This document shows positions 50,112-62,299 of a DNA stretch of 64,000 nt, piece after piece. Both the position numbers and the translations under genes were made by a program. Source of the DNA: Procambarus clarkii. Its lineage: Eukaryota > Arthropoda > Malacostraca > Decapoda > Cambaridae. The number at the start of each line of letters is the position of its first letter. Position 1 is the stretch's first letter. The stretch is taken from assembly GCF_040958095.1 (NCBI RefSeq), contig NC_091175.1:23713974-23777973 (forward strand), read 5' to 3'. The notes beneath the pieces were generated by a model, which worked only from the letters and a program-made list of their open reading frames with translations, had not been told where the DNA came from and made no database searches.

Positions 50112-50227
50112 ATCAGGGTGAAAGAAACTCTGCCCATTTTGTTTCTGCCATCACAGGGGATCGATACCGGACCCTATAATTACGAGTCCATAGCGTTGTC
50201 CACTCAGCTATCAGGCCACCGGAGGGA
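50112..50227 (-). mobile_element. Truncated tRNA-derived SINE
   Basis: Minus-strand head and start of body of the family at 956: gtgaaagaaactctgcccat on the plus strand, B-box region ggatcgataccgg (decayed), anticodon loop with CGT. The tail is missing. Confidence 0.75.
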
Positions 50228-50420
50228 CGTGAGAGTGTGTGTGTGTGTATTCACCAATTTCTATTCCCCTAGTTGTACTTACGGGGGTTGATCACTGCTT
50301 TTTCGGCCCGAACCCCTTGATGAATGCGTGTACTTACCTAGTTGTGCTTGCGGGGATTGAGCTCTGGCTCTTTGGTTCCGCCTCTCAACTGTCAATCAAC
50401 TGGTGTACAGGTTCCTGAGC

Positions 50421-51845
50421 CTATTGGGCTCTATCATATCGACATTTGAAACTGTGTATGGAGTCAGTCTCCACCACATCACTGCCTAATGAGTTCCTTT
50501 TGTTAACTACTCTGACACTGAAAAAGTTCTTTCTAACGTACCTGTGACTTATTTGGGTATTCAGTTTCCACCTGTGTCCCCTAGTGCGTGTGCCCTTTGT
50601 ATTAAAAAGCCTGTCTTTATCGGCTCTACCAATATCTTTGGGAATCTTGTATGTGGTGATCATGTTCCCCTACCTCTTCTGTCTTCCAGCGACGTGAGGT
50701 TTAATTCCTGTAGTCTCTCCAAGTAGTTCATACCTCTCAGTTCGAGTACTAGTCTGGTGGCAAACTTTTGAAACTTTTCCAGTTTAGTCTTATGCTTGAC
50801 TAGATATGGACTCCATGCTGGAGCTGCATACTCCAGGGTTGGTATGACATATGTGGAATACAAAGTTCTGAATGATTCCTTTCACATGTTTCTAAAGGCC
50901 GTTCTTATGTTGGCCAACCTGGAAAATGCGCCTGATGTTATCCTCTAGATAGCTTCTGGGAACAAGGCTGGCGTGAAATCAACCCCTAAGTCTTTCTCTC
51001 TCTCTCTGTCTCTGACTCTTGAAGAATTTTATCTTCCAAATGATACCTTGTATCTGGCCTCCTGCAACACCCTACTATGTAAAAATGTACTCTTCATTTC
51101 ATTACATTTGCTTGGGTTAAACTCTAATAACCATTTACTCGACCATTCCTTCAGTTTGTCCAGGTCCTCTTGAGGCCTCAAGCAGCCCTGCTCTATCTCA
51201 ATCCTTCTCATAACTTTGGCATCGTCTGTAAACATTGAGAGGAATGAACCTTTACATCAGAATGTTCCTTTACGTATATCAGAAACAGGAAAGGTCCGAG
51301 TACAGAGCTCTGTGGTACTCCATTGGTGACTTCATGCCAATCTAAGGTCTCACTCCTCACTATAACTCTCTACTTCTTAGTGATTAGGAACTCCCTTATC
51401 CACTGGAGCACCTTACCAGTTACTCCTGCCTGTCTATCCAGCTTATGTACCAACCTCTTTTGGAGTACTGTGTCAAAGGCTTTTCGACTGTCCAAAAAAT
51501 GCTTCTCTTTCTTCCTCAATCTTTGTCACCTGGTCGTAGAATATTATTAAGTCAGGTAAGGCAAGATTTACACTCCCTGAACCCATGTTAACAATGGGTT
51601 AACGATGGAAAGTTCCTTCTCACCAGATGCGTTACTAGGTTTTTTCTCACGATCTTCTCCATCACCTTGCATGGTATACAAGTTAAGGACACTGGCCTGT
51701 AGTGTTCCTCTTGTCTGTCACCCTTTTTGTATATTGGGACCACATTACCCAATATCATTAATATTTCTGGTAGGTCTCCCATCTCCAGTGACCTACTATA
51801 CACTATGAAGAGTGGCAAGCAAAGTGTCTCTGCACACTCTTTCAA
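50421..51845 (-). pseudogene. LINE reverse transcriptase, broken
   Basis: Pieces on the minus strand: 51845-51588 (VVPIYKKGDRQEEHYRPVSL, CKVMEKIVRKNLVTHL), 51235-51029 (MFTDDAKVMRRIE at the catalytic box, then SSKWLLEFNPSKCNEMK), 50863-50660 (TLEYAAPAWSPYLVKHK, LRGMNYLERLQELN) and 50663-50421 (VRKNFFSVRVVNKRN). Unlike copies A and B, this copy keeps the double aspartate, as TDD. Motifs A and B lie in other frames between 51550 and 51250. Confidence 0.82.
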
Positions 51846-51918
51846 TACCTATGGTGAGATTCTGTCTGGACCAACAACACTTTCTCATATCCAGATCCAA
51901 CATGTGTCTCTCTTGACC

Positions 51919-53283
51919 TTATCTCTCGTAATTTCGAACCCTTCCAAGGCCGCCTGGTTTACTCTCTCTTAGTGCAGTGACCTCACCTTGTTCTATTGTG
52001 AAGACCTCCTGGAACTTCTTGTTGAATTCTTCACACACCTCTTTGTCTTTCTCTGTATACCTGTCATCGCTTGTACTAAATTTCATTACCTGTTCTTTCA
52101 CTGTTGTTTTCCTCCTGATGTGACTGTGGAGTAGCTTTGGTTCGGTCTTGGCTTTGTTTTCTATATAATTTTTCTCTGCTTCTCTTTTCTCACTATCATA
52201 CTCATTCCTGGTTCTCTGGAATCTCTCTCTGCATTCTGGTGTTCTGTTATTTTGGAAATTCCTCCTCGCCCTTTTGTTCAGTTCCTTTACTTCCCATATG
52301 TGCCCTAATAAACCATGGATTCTAGTTTTGCTTCTCGGATTTTTCTTTTGGGCCGGGATAAACCTGTTTACTGCCTTTTGACACTTTTGGGTGACATAGT
52401 CCATCATATCCTGTACATACTTAGCTCTGAGGTCTGTGTCCCATGGTATTTCCCTTAGGAAACTTCCTATCTCATCATAATTCCCCTTGCGGTATGCCAA
52501 CATTTTGTTTCCTAGATCATTTTTTGGGGAGATAAATCCTAGCTCTACCAGGAACTCAAAGATCAATAGACCGTGACCACTCATTCCCAAGGGTGCTTCC
52601 AACTTAACTTCCCTTATATCCCACTCATTTAGGGTAAATATGAAATCGAGCATAGCTGGTTCATCTTCCCCTCTCATTCTTGTTGGTTCCTTGATGTGTT
52701 GGCTTAGAAAGTTTCTTGTTGCCACGTCCAGCAGCTTAGTTCTCCATGTATCTGGTCCCCCATGTAGGTCTCTGTTCTCCCAATCTATCTTCCCGTGGTT
52801 GAAGTCTCTTATGATTAGTAGTCCAGATCCATTCCTGCTAGCAACAGAAGCTACTCTCTCTATTATGCTAATGGTGACCATGTTGTTTCTATCATATTCC
52901 TGTATGGGCCTTCTGTCATTTGGTGTTGGATTATATATGACTTCGACTATAATTTTTTGTTCTCCAGTTGCTACGGTACCTCTTATGTAGTCACTGAAAT
53001 CTTCACAGCCCTGAATAACCATCTCCTCAAAATCCCAGCCTTTTCTTACCAGAAGAGATACACCACCACCTCCTCTTCCTTCTCTCTCTTTCCTCAGAAC
53101 ATAGTAGTCATGTGGAAACACTCCATATGTTATGTTTTCCGTCAGTTTCGTTTCTGTGAGTGCTAATATGTCTAGGTTTTCTTCTAGTACCCATTCTCCA
53201 AGTTCATTTGTTATATATGTAATCCCATCTATGTTAGTGTATATTACCATGAGACTCTCTTCTGTCCCTTCTCGTGTCCCCAT
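51919..53283 (-). pseudogene. LINE ORF2 endonuclease domain, open but with altered catalytic residues
   Basis: A 454-residue uninterrupted frame starting MGTREGTEESLMVIYTNIDG. ALTETKLTE carries the expected catalytic glutamate. LLIIRDFNHGKIDW stands where GDFN is usual, and LGMSGHGLLIFEF where S-D-H is usual. The last aspartate is therefore lost and the enzyme is probably inactive. The C-terminal part is the charged linker to RT (ERFQRTRNEYDSEKREAEKN). The frame ends before the RT, which is in other frames. Confidence 0.82.
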
Positions 53284-53569
53284 ATTGGCGAGTGTTCAGC
53301 TGATAGAGAGAACTGTTCCATGGGTGTGAGGATTTGTGAGGTAGATAACAGGGTCTCAGAGGATACTGGAGTGAGGGGTGGGGGATCTAGTGAAGCAGGG
53401 ACAGGGAGGGTATGTGACGAAGGGGGAGGGAAGACAGGGAGGGAAATGGGAAAGGGGGGAAATGGTGGGAGTAGGGGAAGGGTAGCAGGGTGGAAATGGG
53501 GTGAGAGGGGGTAGGGAGATTAGGTTGCTGAGCTGAGTGTGAGCATGAAGGGTTCTGGGTAGGTGATTT

Positions 53570-54238
53570 CTATGCAGTGGAAGGTGGTGGAGTTGCCCTT
53601 CCCTCTGGTGTTACTGGTTTGCTGGTTGCGGGTGTCTCCTCCCCCCTCCCCCTCACCTCTGGGGATGTTATGTCGGGGGTTGTGATTTCCTGGTTTTCTC
53701 CTCTTGCCCAGCTTTTCTTCCTTGCTTCTGCCACCATGGCCCTCTCTTCTCTTGTCATGTCCCTCTGGAGGAATACTTTTTTGAATTTTCCCATATATTG
53801 CAGGTGGCTCTTCCTTGTTAGAATCTTCTCCTTTGCAGGCTCATTGGCAAACATTATCTTTAACACACGGTCTCTGACCTTTTTGTTCCAGCCCAATCTG
53901 AAAACCTTCTCATTGCTATGCTCTGCCTCTTCCACCTCTCGCCCCTTTAGTATTTCATTTACTCTCGCTGTGTCCATATCATCCCATTATATCCTGTTGG
54001 AGCCTTCCTACTCCTTAATACCCACAGCTACCATAGATCTTTTTCTTTCCAGCAGCTGACTAGTGGATCTTGCTGCTTCCTGTGAGGTGGATGCTTTCAT
54101 GGCTACCTCCCTCACTGTGAACATTGCTTCCATGTTCGTTTTTAGCATTTCTGTAAATGTTGCTTGTACAATGGCATTCCCTTCTAATGTACCACTTCCA
54201 TCCTCTCTTTGAATGATTATCTGAGCCTCAGCCTTCAT
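53570..54238 (-). pseudogene. LINE ORF1-like region, two frames
   Basis: 54238-54008 reads a charged helical segment (MLKTNMEAMFTVREVAMKAS). 53977-53570 reads WNKKVRDRVLKIMFANEPAK and KFKKVFLQRDMTREERAMVA, then a proline/threonine-rich end. Basic segments and position upstream of the endonuclease fit the ORF1 nucleic-acid-binding protein of this LINE family. A frameshift separates the two parts. Confidence 0.65.
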
Positions 54239-54450
54239 ATTGACCTCTTTAAGGATTTTAATCTCCTCCTTTGCGGCTGTCAGCTCGCTTTACAGGTTGC
54301 TTTTTTATTATTCATTTCCTACATCTCCCTCCTGATTTCGTCCAAAACTTTGGAGAACATTTCCTTCATTTGTTAACATTGACTTTTCCCTGTTACCTTG
54401 TTACCTCTCGCTGCCATGTTTGTCCCTGATCCTACTATGTCGTGTCGTGC

Positions 54451-54603
<153 letters not shown>

Positions 54604-54814
54604 GAGAGAGAAACAGAGAGGGGGTGGAACAGAGAGAAGGGGTAATAAAGAAGGTGAGAGAGAGAGAAAGAGGGTGAGTGAGAGAGAAATCGAGAGAGGT
54701 GAGAGGTAGAGAGCGTGGGAGGGCGAAAGTGAGTGATGTAGCAAGAGGGAGAGGGTTGAGAGAGAAAGGGAGAGATAGGGAGAGAGTTGAGTGATGACAG
54801 TGTATTAATCAGTG

Positions 54815-55045
54815 AAAAAATCCACAAGAGTCATGACAAGTATTCGAACCAACATCCAAGAGCATACCAGATGCTGTCTTAATCGACTGAGCTACGACAT
54901 GGTCAAAAGAACTGAAACCAGAAATTCTACTGAACTTACTTGGATCCTGCAGCTTCTCCGAGACACAAACCAGGGTTTTACACAATTTCCCCATGCACTC
55001 AAGCTATGTCAATAGGCTGTTCTATCTCTTCGCCCTTACTTCATT
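54815..55045 (-). mobile_element. tRNA-containing SINE, second family
   Basis: Minus-strand relative of 44600-44830. On the plus strand: tattcgaacc near 54841 (decayed B box), gagctacgacatggtcaaaa, cttggatcctgcagcttctc, and a terminal cttacttcattacacacag at about 55033. Confidence 0.75.
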
Positions 55046-55074
55046 ACACACAGAAATCACAATAGCGTGATGCA

Positions 55075-55295
55075 TCAAATGAGCAAATTCATTGTGCCGT
55101 GACTAGGATTCGAACCTACGTCCGAGAGAATCCCAGATGCTGACCTAATCGAATGAGCTACTACATGGTCAAAAGAATTGAAACCAGGAGTTCTACAGAA
55201 CTTACTTGGATCCTGTAGTCTCTCCGAGAGACAAACCAGGATTTTACACAATTCCCCCATGCACTTGAGCTATGTCAATAGGCCGCTCTACTGTA
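55075..55295 (-). mobile_element. tRNA-containing SINE, second family, tandem neighbour
   Basis: A second minus-strand copy directly after the previous one: aggattcgaacctacgtccg (B box on minus), gagctactacatggtcaaaa, cttggatcctgtagtctctc, then gctatgtcaataggccg. The junction gcgtgatgcatcaaatgagc resembles the region between the inverted repeats near 44570. Confidence 0.75.
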
Positions 55296-55299
55296 CAAC

Positions 55300-56085
55300 C
55301 ATAAAGGTGTTTTGTATTTAATATACATAGAGATACATGAGTCACAGACAAGATTTTGAGATGCTCCATTCTGTCAGGCTGAAAGTCAAACCTCTAGAAT
55401 GTTAATGACCACAAAAGACCAAGGTCAGGTCGTGTGAAGATGACTTTGTTTATGCAAAGCTCATAATTGTAGGTGGCTAGCTGGAGGTGTCGTTCAAACA
55501 AGCCGCTAGTTAAGGTGTGGTCTGATAGATGGCCTGGGGCTATCTACTTGTGTGTGGGGGGGGGGGGGGATTTGTTACTAGATTTCCAATAAATAAATAA
55601 ATACCCAGGAAACTGTACTTTCGGGAGCAATAGGAGAGCAGGGCAGAAGACAGCAGCCGAGATAGGCTGTCGGCCGGACAGGGGGTGACTCTGCCTGTCA
55701 ACTTGAGACCATCCCCTCCCCTTCTCTATTCAACTTCCTAGAACCGAGGCAGTCCTTGGTGAGTTGAACATTAAGGTGACTTAATCATGTTCAAAGTGTT
55801 GTGTTGATTATCTTGGGGGCAGACAGCTGTAATGGTTCTCAAAGTTTTGTGTAATGACTCACGTTGTTTAGTAATCCTGACAGAGTGAACCTTCAGTTCG
55901 AGTGCTTGAATGATGCTACTTATCATTGCTAAAATATATGTTGGTTAACTTAATTGTTTACATTGTCATTAATTTGGTTCCCTAGAACTTTGTGAGTTGA
56001 GGCGACACTGCCTCTGAGTTTACTTATTACATATCCATACCTTGTTAGAGTTGGTACAAGAAACAAGATTATGATACAGATCAAG
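55300..56085. other. No gene recognised; poly-G run
   Basis: Contains about fifteen consecutive G near 55555-55570 and aataaataaataaat near 55591. It could include an unrecognised LTR or flank of the BEL/Pao remnant, but I cannot support that. Confidence 0.35.
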
Positions 56086-56089
56086 CATA

Positions 56090-57110
56090 CTAATATTGAC
56101 CTTTTGATAACATCTTTGAGAATTTTCTGATACAGACTAGTTCCATTCCTTTTCTTGTATGTACAAGTTCCTTTGTCCTCTCGGGTACCTGGTAGTTGGG
56201 AAATTCAGTTGCGATCAGTTGATTTAATTTGGCATTGTTGGAGACCCACGACTGGAGAGGCATATTGGCTCCCATTAATTCTCGATTGACCTCATGGTAT
56301 ATGTTCAACAGTTTACTCTCACTGCTGGTTGTTCCTTGAAAATTATCCACATGCAAGTTTTTACTAATTTCTGTTTTGTTTGGGCTATATTGGACTTCTT
56401 CAAGTGCGTATCTAAGGTAGCTTGAAGCAGAAACGGTGAGGAAGTGGCCCCAAACAAAACAGATGCAAACCTGTAAGTGATTAATTCACTGTTTGGATCG
56501 TTAGGATCCTTGATCCATAGGAACTTTGTGTAGTTCCGGTCTTCTTCTTAGAGACCTACCCTAAGGAAAACCTTGCTGATGTCGACCGTATATCCGTAAG
56601 TCCCAATAAGGAAGTTTAACAACATGTTGTATAGCTTTTGTGTCAGGCTAAGGCCAGTTTGAAGGCAGTCATTTAACGAAACACTTCTCTGCCTTGTCTT
56701 AGAGCTGCAAGTAAATACTATCCGCAGTGGGGTAGTAGCAGAATTTTTCAGTACAGGGTGGTGTGGCAGGTAGTGCCCTTCCTTTAGGTTATCATTAGTG
56801 ACAACTTTGATAAATTTATTGAGTTGCTTCTGTAATATTCATGATACAACTTCAAGTTCTCAGGCTGTCTTTGTAAGCGCAACACCTGTGACCTTAATTG
56901 GTTATGTGCCATAAAATGGTTGTCGGGTAGCTGAGGGTGATTCAGCTTCCATGGTAACCTGACCCAGTATTGATTATCTCTGTAGATAACTGAGTCCAGG
57001 TATTGTTTGTAAGTCCAGTCGTCATCTGGGCTAGGTTGTTCAGGGACAATGCCGAGAGTTGCCAGGTCCCATAGTTTATGTACAGGGGGATCAAGCTCAT
57101 CCTCGGACAT
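56090..57110 (-). pseudogene. BEL/Pao reverse transcriptase, truncated
   Basis: 57110-56784 reads LWDLATLGIVPEQPS, QYWVRLPWKLNHPQLPDNH and LKLYHEY, the standard Pao pre-RT segment. Broken frames follow with GHYLPHHPVLKNSATTPLRI and SLNDCLQTGLSLTQKLYNML. 56356-56090 reads MHVDNFQGTTSSESKLLNIY, the position of the catalytic box (VDN, as in many Pao elements). The sequence ends abruptly, so motif C and beyond are only partly present. Confidence 0.8.
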
Positions 57111-57279
57111 GTCTCTGAATTGCAGTGGAGACTGTTCTCCTAGTCATGCAACCATTACTGGGTTGGCAAGTTGGCAGTCTACAAGTGCGGGTTGTTTCAG
57201 CCATAATACTGGCCTTTTAGCAAATAGCCACCTGCAGATGGTAACAAGCACATTCCTTGTTTTTCTTCCTTTTCTTTGA

Positions 57280-57991
57280 TAAACTTATGGTAGACATCTA
57301 ATGCCATAAGGATTCCAATATTGGAAAGGTTGTCTGACGTGATTTTATCAGCCAAATGGATTCCCTTTTCTTTTAGGAATTTGGCTGTTGTACCTAGACC
57401 ATATACATACAGGTCTGTTGGGAATCTATCTACTACCAGAGCTTGTATCGTTCGGACATAACCTCCTAAACGTACTTTAGGTCGTACTACCTTGAGGACT
57501 CGGGCTCCTGTGTTAGTCAGGAATCCTGCTATGTCTATTCATGTCTCTCTTACAGGTGTGAGTTTCAGGGCATCTACCAACTCCTTTGAGATAAAAGTCA
57601 TTTGGGATCCTTGGTCAAATAATCCTCATATGGTGGCTTTGGACTCTCCATTTTTAATGATCAATTGAGCAGTGGGTAGAGCTGATTTATGATCAGACCT
57701 TGTTGAGAAGACACTTATGTCAGGTAACACAGTACAAAGCTGTACTGATGTGGTAGTTCCTTCCTCCTTCTGTGGTTTGGCAGACTTTGTACTTGAGTCC
57801 CCACAAAGTGCTGTATGGTGTTGACCCTTATGGCACCTATTACAGGTGCGTATTTGAGTTGTACAGGTGTCGGGATTATGTGCCCTTATACACTTGGTAC
57901 ATTTACGTAACTCCTTGAGTCGTTTTATACGTGTAGCACGATCGGGGTAAACTTTACAAAAGTATATGACATGTGGTTGTTCACAGAACAC
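57280..57991 (-). pseudogene. BEL/Pao zinc-knuckle and aspartic protease region
   Basis: 57991-57626 reads the paired cysteine-histidine motifs typical of this clade (CKVYPDRATRIKRLKELRKC-like, CTKCIRAHNPDTC, CNRCHKGQHHTALC). After a stop, LFDQGSQMTFISKELVDAL carries the protease D-x-G equivalent (DQGSQ). RPKVRLGGYVRTIQALVVDR follows. Confidence 0.8.
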
Positions 57992-58076
57992 ACATGGTTT
58001 CCAGACGTTCCAGTGAAAATCTGGAATGACATTTTGGCAATAGAATAGCGACTAAAAGAAACTGACATTTGAACCA

Positions 58077-59178
58077 TTAAACTCCTGTAAATGAATGATT
58101 AATAGCAAAGTAATTCACAGCATCTTGGGGAGTCACCGATATGGGTGACACATTAACTGGAGGTTTGGAGGGACCAACTGAATATGTGCCTACACTGCTT
58201 TGTTTCCACTTTGGGGAGGGGGAAGTTGTTTTGGATTTGTTTGGAGTACTGTTTGTACTCTGTTGTTTACTATTAGTGGTAGACAAAGGTTTAGATGTCG
58301 CTTTTCCATCTGGGTTATCTCTTTGTCTTTCTATGATGGAACGCAAACCTTCACTTATCTCTTTTACACTTAGAGAAGATTTGTTATATAAGACAAACAA
58401 CTTATCCAGTACGTCACTGGGCAATTTGCGTTTCATATGGACTTGGATTATCCAGTCGGATTCGTCCAAGTTGACCTTGTTCTTAAGTGCTTTGAGCAAG
58501 GACTCAAGCTCCAATCTAAAGGCTTGGAGTGAGTCAGCTGTACTATTTGGAGGGTTAATATCCAACAGCTTCTGGGTTAGAAGTCTGATAGTCCTTTCTG
58601 GCTTAGCATAATTATCTTAACCATCATCAGTGAATGTCAGATTACAGACCAACTGTAACGCTTCATTCTTTAAGACACCCTGTAAATATGGAAATTTTTG
58701 TCGTCTTTGCTGGCATTAGCAATAGAATCCACAGAATCAACAAATTTGTTCCAGAAGTTGTCCCAACTCTCGTCCTTTGTACCAGAGAAAGTTGAGAGAC
58801 TGAGTGATGGAAATTTGACTTTTGGTTGTGTCTGGTTTTGGGAAGCTGTGGCTGCAATATTTGTATTGGCCTTATGTGTGGTTATTAAATCGTCAAAGTG
58901 TTGTAACTTTGCATGCATTTCATCTTCGTAATCTGCATTTTCTTGTATTACATCATCCATTGCCTCTTCATTGATATTTGGGGTTGCGAGGATATCCTGA
59001 TATTTCAGGATTTGAGCACATGTTGGTATTTGGTCTGTGCAACCTTATAATAGCCTTCCAGTTCTACATAATTAACTGGAGTTTGATTACTTAAATCCTC
59101 ACAATTTTTGATCTGTTGGGTTAAGTGGCCCTTCATGCCAGTGAGGGTCGCTTTTACATTTTTGGCAGTAGACATCAT
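58077..59178 (-). pseudogene. BEL/Pao gag region, broken
   Basis: Starting at an ATG at 59178 or 59175, the minus strand reads MSTAKNVKATLTGMKGHL, then a stop. 58960-58670 continues with VKFPSLSLSTFSGTKDESWD and FWNKFVDSVDS, the conserved Pao-type gag motif (L-P-x-L-x-L-x-x-F-x-G...W..F). 58565-58077 contains SDWIIQVHMKRKLPSDV and then a serine/threonine/proline-rich tail. Interrupted at about 58985 and 58620. Confidence 0.8.
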
Positions 59179-59562
59179 GGCAGTATTTGCTAGCCTTGTT
59201 GGACTGTTTCTGGTACTTGAATTAGTAGAGCCACTAGTTTCCGAAATAGAGCTGCTTATCTTAAAAAAAAAACTATATAATCATACACACTATAATTTGA
59301 GTGGTAAGCCTGCATCAATGCTGGAATTTCCTCAAGTTAGCCCTTCTTTATCACTCTTGGTTGGTACAGAGACACAGATTAACACTCAAAGGTGAAATGA
59401 TTATAGTTAAATTATTACTATAGTTAAGGTAATATTATGTAGACAACACAACTCGGGTTGTCATGAATACTGCATAAAAATATGTGCTTGCTAGGTTGTA
59501 ATATATGTTCAACTCTAGACAAGCGTAAAATGCTTAGCCTTACACCAGGTTAGCACAATAAA

Positions 59563-60021
59563 TTAGACTAGGATGCTGTACAACACCAGCCTAAAATGTC
59601 CTACCCTTGTACAAGAATTAGTTGTAAACAGAATTAGTCTGTTTTCCATCCTCCTGAGGTCTGTGATTTTCTTATCAAGGATCTCCTCAATGGCGTTAGA
59701 CCCTAGGGAGGTTCCAAGGAGGATGCTGTTCTTGGCCCTAATGACATGGGCTTCAGGCAAGGCAGACCTTATTTTAGCTACGATGTCTGGGTTGGAGGAG
59801 ACAACTTCACACTTGGAAGGGTTCAGGAAGAAACCCAGGGATACTTCTTGCTCCCTTATTTTCTTGATATCTTCCAAGAGGTAGTTTATGGTGCCAGCTA
59901 TAGTGCCAACATTCAAAAACCAGACATTGAACTCGATGGACAAGCTTTCAGTGATTTCATTTAAGATTAAGCAGAAAAGAAGGGGAGTGTCATGGGGTCG
60001 TGTGTTGTGACGGTGTCCCAC
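59563..60021 (-). pseudogene. LINE RT fragment with damaged catalytic box
   Basis: A 152-residue minus-strand frame: TPLLFCLILNEI (end of motif B), FNVWFLNVGTIAGTINYLL (where a WYLDDGT catalytic box would be expected), then LGFFLNPSKCEVVSSN (motif D region) and a C-terminal SLGSNAIEEILDKKITDL. Both catalytic aspartates are replaced (N-V). The family differs from the CR1/L2-like copies; the exact clade is not determined. Confidence 0.7.
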
Positions 60022-61080
60022 CCCTATATTTCTTTCTTCCTAGCTTAGAAGAGTCATATCTCCGTAGCCTAAGTATTCTCTGATGTCCAGGGATTATTTT
60101 TATATGTGGGAAAGCGTGGAGTGTGATTAAGCTGGCTGTAAAATGGCCATCTAAGTTTGATAATGCAAGGGGCTTACGCCTTTTGGGGGCACAAGACGGT
60201 GCCGAGCCATCCTGTTTCCCGCCACGACGTCGTGACGCTTCCCGGCACCTGATTGCCCAGGTGAGGTCACATGCTGGAAGTGACCAATGACGAGAGCCCT
60301 CGGGCGGTGTGACATCACTTTTGGAGGGTTCTCCTGGTGGCTGGCACATGGGCGGGAAGAGTATGTCACAAAAGGTCAAAGAGGGTGGATGCCCTTGGTT
60401 GAGCTCCGGATCTAGAGAGCCCTTACCAGTAGATTTAGGCTTCGCTTCGATTCTACAGACAGTCTGAGAAGCCATCCAACTTCCGTGGAGTGCTCAGAAG
60501 GAAGGACGGGCCGGATTAGAGACCCAAGAGCTCTATCAAGAGTCTGCAGCAGAGGGAACGTTGGGCTGGTGACGTCTGGTAAGCCCAGAGGACCACGTAT
60601 TCCACATGAAGCGAAAAGCTACAGCCGGGCCAAATCTACTGGCAGTGAGGCGAGGGGAAGCTGTGCTGGACTGTGAGGTGTCGGCAGTGCCAGGAAGAGT
60701 GGAGGACGACGACGGAGGTACCTGTCTCCAGTACCCCAGACAAGATGAGGATTAAGGCAGTACCTGTTGTGAGTGAGAGTACGGCAAAGACACGTTACCA
60801 CAAGGACGACGGAGGAACCTGGGTGTGTGGGAACTGTTCATCAGGAAGAAGCCAGGACCAGGAACCTCAACATCCCTCAACAGAGGACGAGTCAGCTTCG
60901 TGGTTGGAGTGAAATAAGGTAGATAATTGTCCCTCCCTTTACCCCTTTTGATTGAGGTGAGCTAGAATATTTTATATGCTTGAACATTTCTACTCATCAT
61001 TTTATTGTCTAAGTGACAGAATATTAGCACTTTGGCATGCCCCACGCGCCACCACTCAACTGTGCAATTTGGGTCCCAGC
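60022..61080. other. No gene recognised; moderately GC-rich
   Basis: About 1 kb with a relatively GC-rich composition at 60200-60900. Reading frames on both strands (for example 60475-59990 minus, 60673-60912 plus) have no recognisable domain. It might be a promoter or LTR-like region, but I see no matching second copy. Confidence 0.35.
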
Positions 61081-61084
61081 GTTT

Positions 61085-61400
61085 CAAGGGAGCGCACGTT
61101 AATTCTGAATAGTGTATACTCTCTTCAACTTTGTCACCTTAATTCTCATCCTACGAGATTAAATTTGGTATCATTGTGTTTGCAATAGAATTCTCTACAG
61201 CACTAAATGCATATATACTCCAAAAGCCTGGCTAATTACCCGCAGCAAACAGAGAAAGTGCGAACGAGTTACCCAGGAGCGCACAAAAGCGATAAAATGT
61301 GTTCATTCTTTCCACGCTGGTCACCTCAATTTTCATTCTAGGTCTTTCATTTTGGTATCAATGGGTTCGCAATAGAATTCTCTAGAGAAACATTAGCATA
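61085..61400. repeat. Imperfect direct duplication, about 175-180 bp
   Basis: caagggagcgcac, cttcaactttgtcacc, ggtatcattgtgtttgcaat and agaattctctacag at 61087-61200 recur as ccaggagcgcac, tttccacgctggtcacc, ggtatcaatgggttcgcaat and agaattctctagag at 61270-61390. Confidence 0.6.
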
Positions 61401-61549
61401 TAAAATAAAAAACCTAGTCACGCTCCATTCGCCGACGAGTTGAAGACGGGCCACGTGTTAACCGCGAGTGAGTGCCCAGACGCCTTCCAGCTACACTCCC
61501 AATTCCTGCCCACAAATGTTTAGTATTTAGTATTTTATTATATGTAGTA

Positions 61550-61800
61550 TTATAGTTTAGTATTTTTTGTGTAGTAGTTGTACATCACATAAGCATTGTA
61601 GATAGACATTTGCACAAAATAGATGGTCATTTTCTTCATCCATTTGTGAGTTTTCCTTATGAAGTGATAATATTTCATCATTTGGTCAAAGTGATCAACA
61701 CCTTTCATGCTTGTATTGTAGTCACAGATTGCACTCGGCTTGTTGACAGTTACCAAACAGTTCCCCAAAAATCGGATAAAAACCTGATTCTAGGCAATTA
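61550..61800 (-). pseudogene. piggyBac-type transposase fragment
   Basis: The minus-strand frame 61768-61550 reads TVNKPSAICDYNTSMKGVDH, then FDQMMKYYHFIRKTHKWMKK and MSIYNAYVMYNYYTK. The Y-N-x-x-M-x-G-V-D-x-x-D-Q signature followed by R...KW and NAY is typical of the C-terminal DDE part of piggyBac transposases (last catalytic aspartate in GVD). Only about 70 residues remain. The repeated gatgacgcaatgctgcg at 61809 and 61855 may be subterminal repeats of the same element. Confidence 0.78.
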
Positions 61801-61804
61801 TTTT

Positions 61805-62299
61805 AGTGGATGACGCAATGCTGCGACATCCCCGAGATTACCGACAGTAAACAGATGACGCAATGCTGCGTCATGCCCGGGCGAAAGTGTTAGGCTAGGA
61901 GCCAAGAGCTCATTTAGGCATGAGTTGGTGCATGTGAGCATTAAGGCGGTGATGTGAGTGATTCTGGAAGTGGTAGCTGGTGTGCAAAGAGCCAGCAACG
62001 AACTCAGAAACATCCAGCTGATCGCATTGCTAGAGGCGTGGGAAAGTCACGACGTTTCTGACAGCTGGAGCTGTCAGCTGATCATGCTGCCAGAGGCACG
62101 AGGTGTTCCCCCGCGCTCGAGGAGTAGACCCAGTCAGCTGACCATGCTGCCAGAGACGTGTCATTGAGAAGTGTTGCCAACAGCGAACGATATCCACCTT
62201 TTGACATTTCTTTATACAATTTATATGTGCATATATGCTTTTGCTTCAGTAAACTTTTAAACTAACTGATGAGTTTAAGTGAGCCTCCATTCCCTAGGT

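Larger units (their letters stand above)
50335..54400 (-). mobile_element. Long CR1/L2-like LINE copy, minus strand (ORF1, endonuclease, RT)
   Basis: This is the longest copy of the family seen at 27022-30830. On the minus strand it has an ORF1-like region (about 54240-53570), an endonuclease frame (53283-51919), broken RT pieces (51845-50421) and the family 3' end (gagctcaatccccgcaagca, then caactaggtaagtac) near 50335. Frameshifts break the RT. An (AG)n tract lies just beyond its 5' side. Confidence 0.85.
56090..59178 (-). mobile_element. BEL/Pao retrotransposon remnant (gag, protease, partial RT)
   Basis: Minus-strand order: gag (from about 59178), zinc-knuckle region (57991-57626), aspartic protease (about 57620-57280), linker and RT start (57110-56784) and RT palm pieces to 56090. 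The RT end, RNase H and integrase are missing and no LTRs are identified. Stops and frameshifts occur throughout. Confidence 0.85.
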
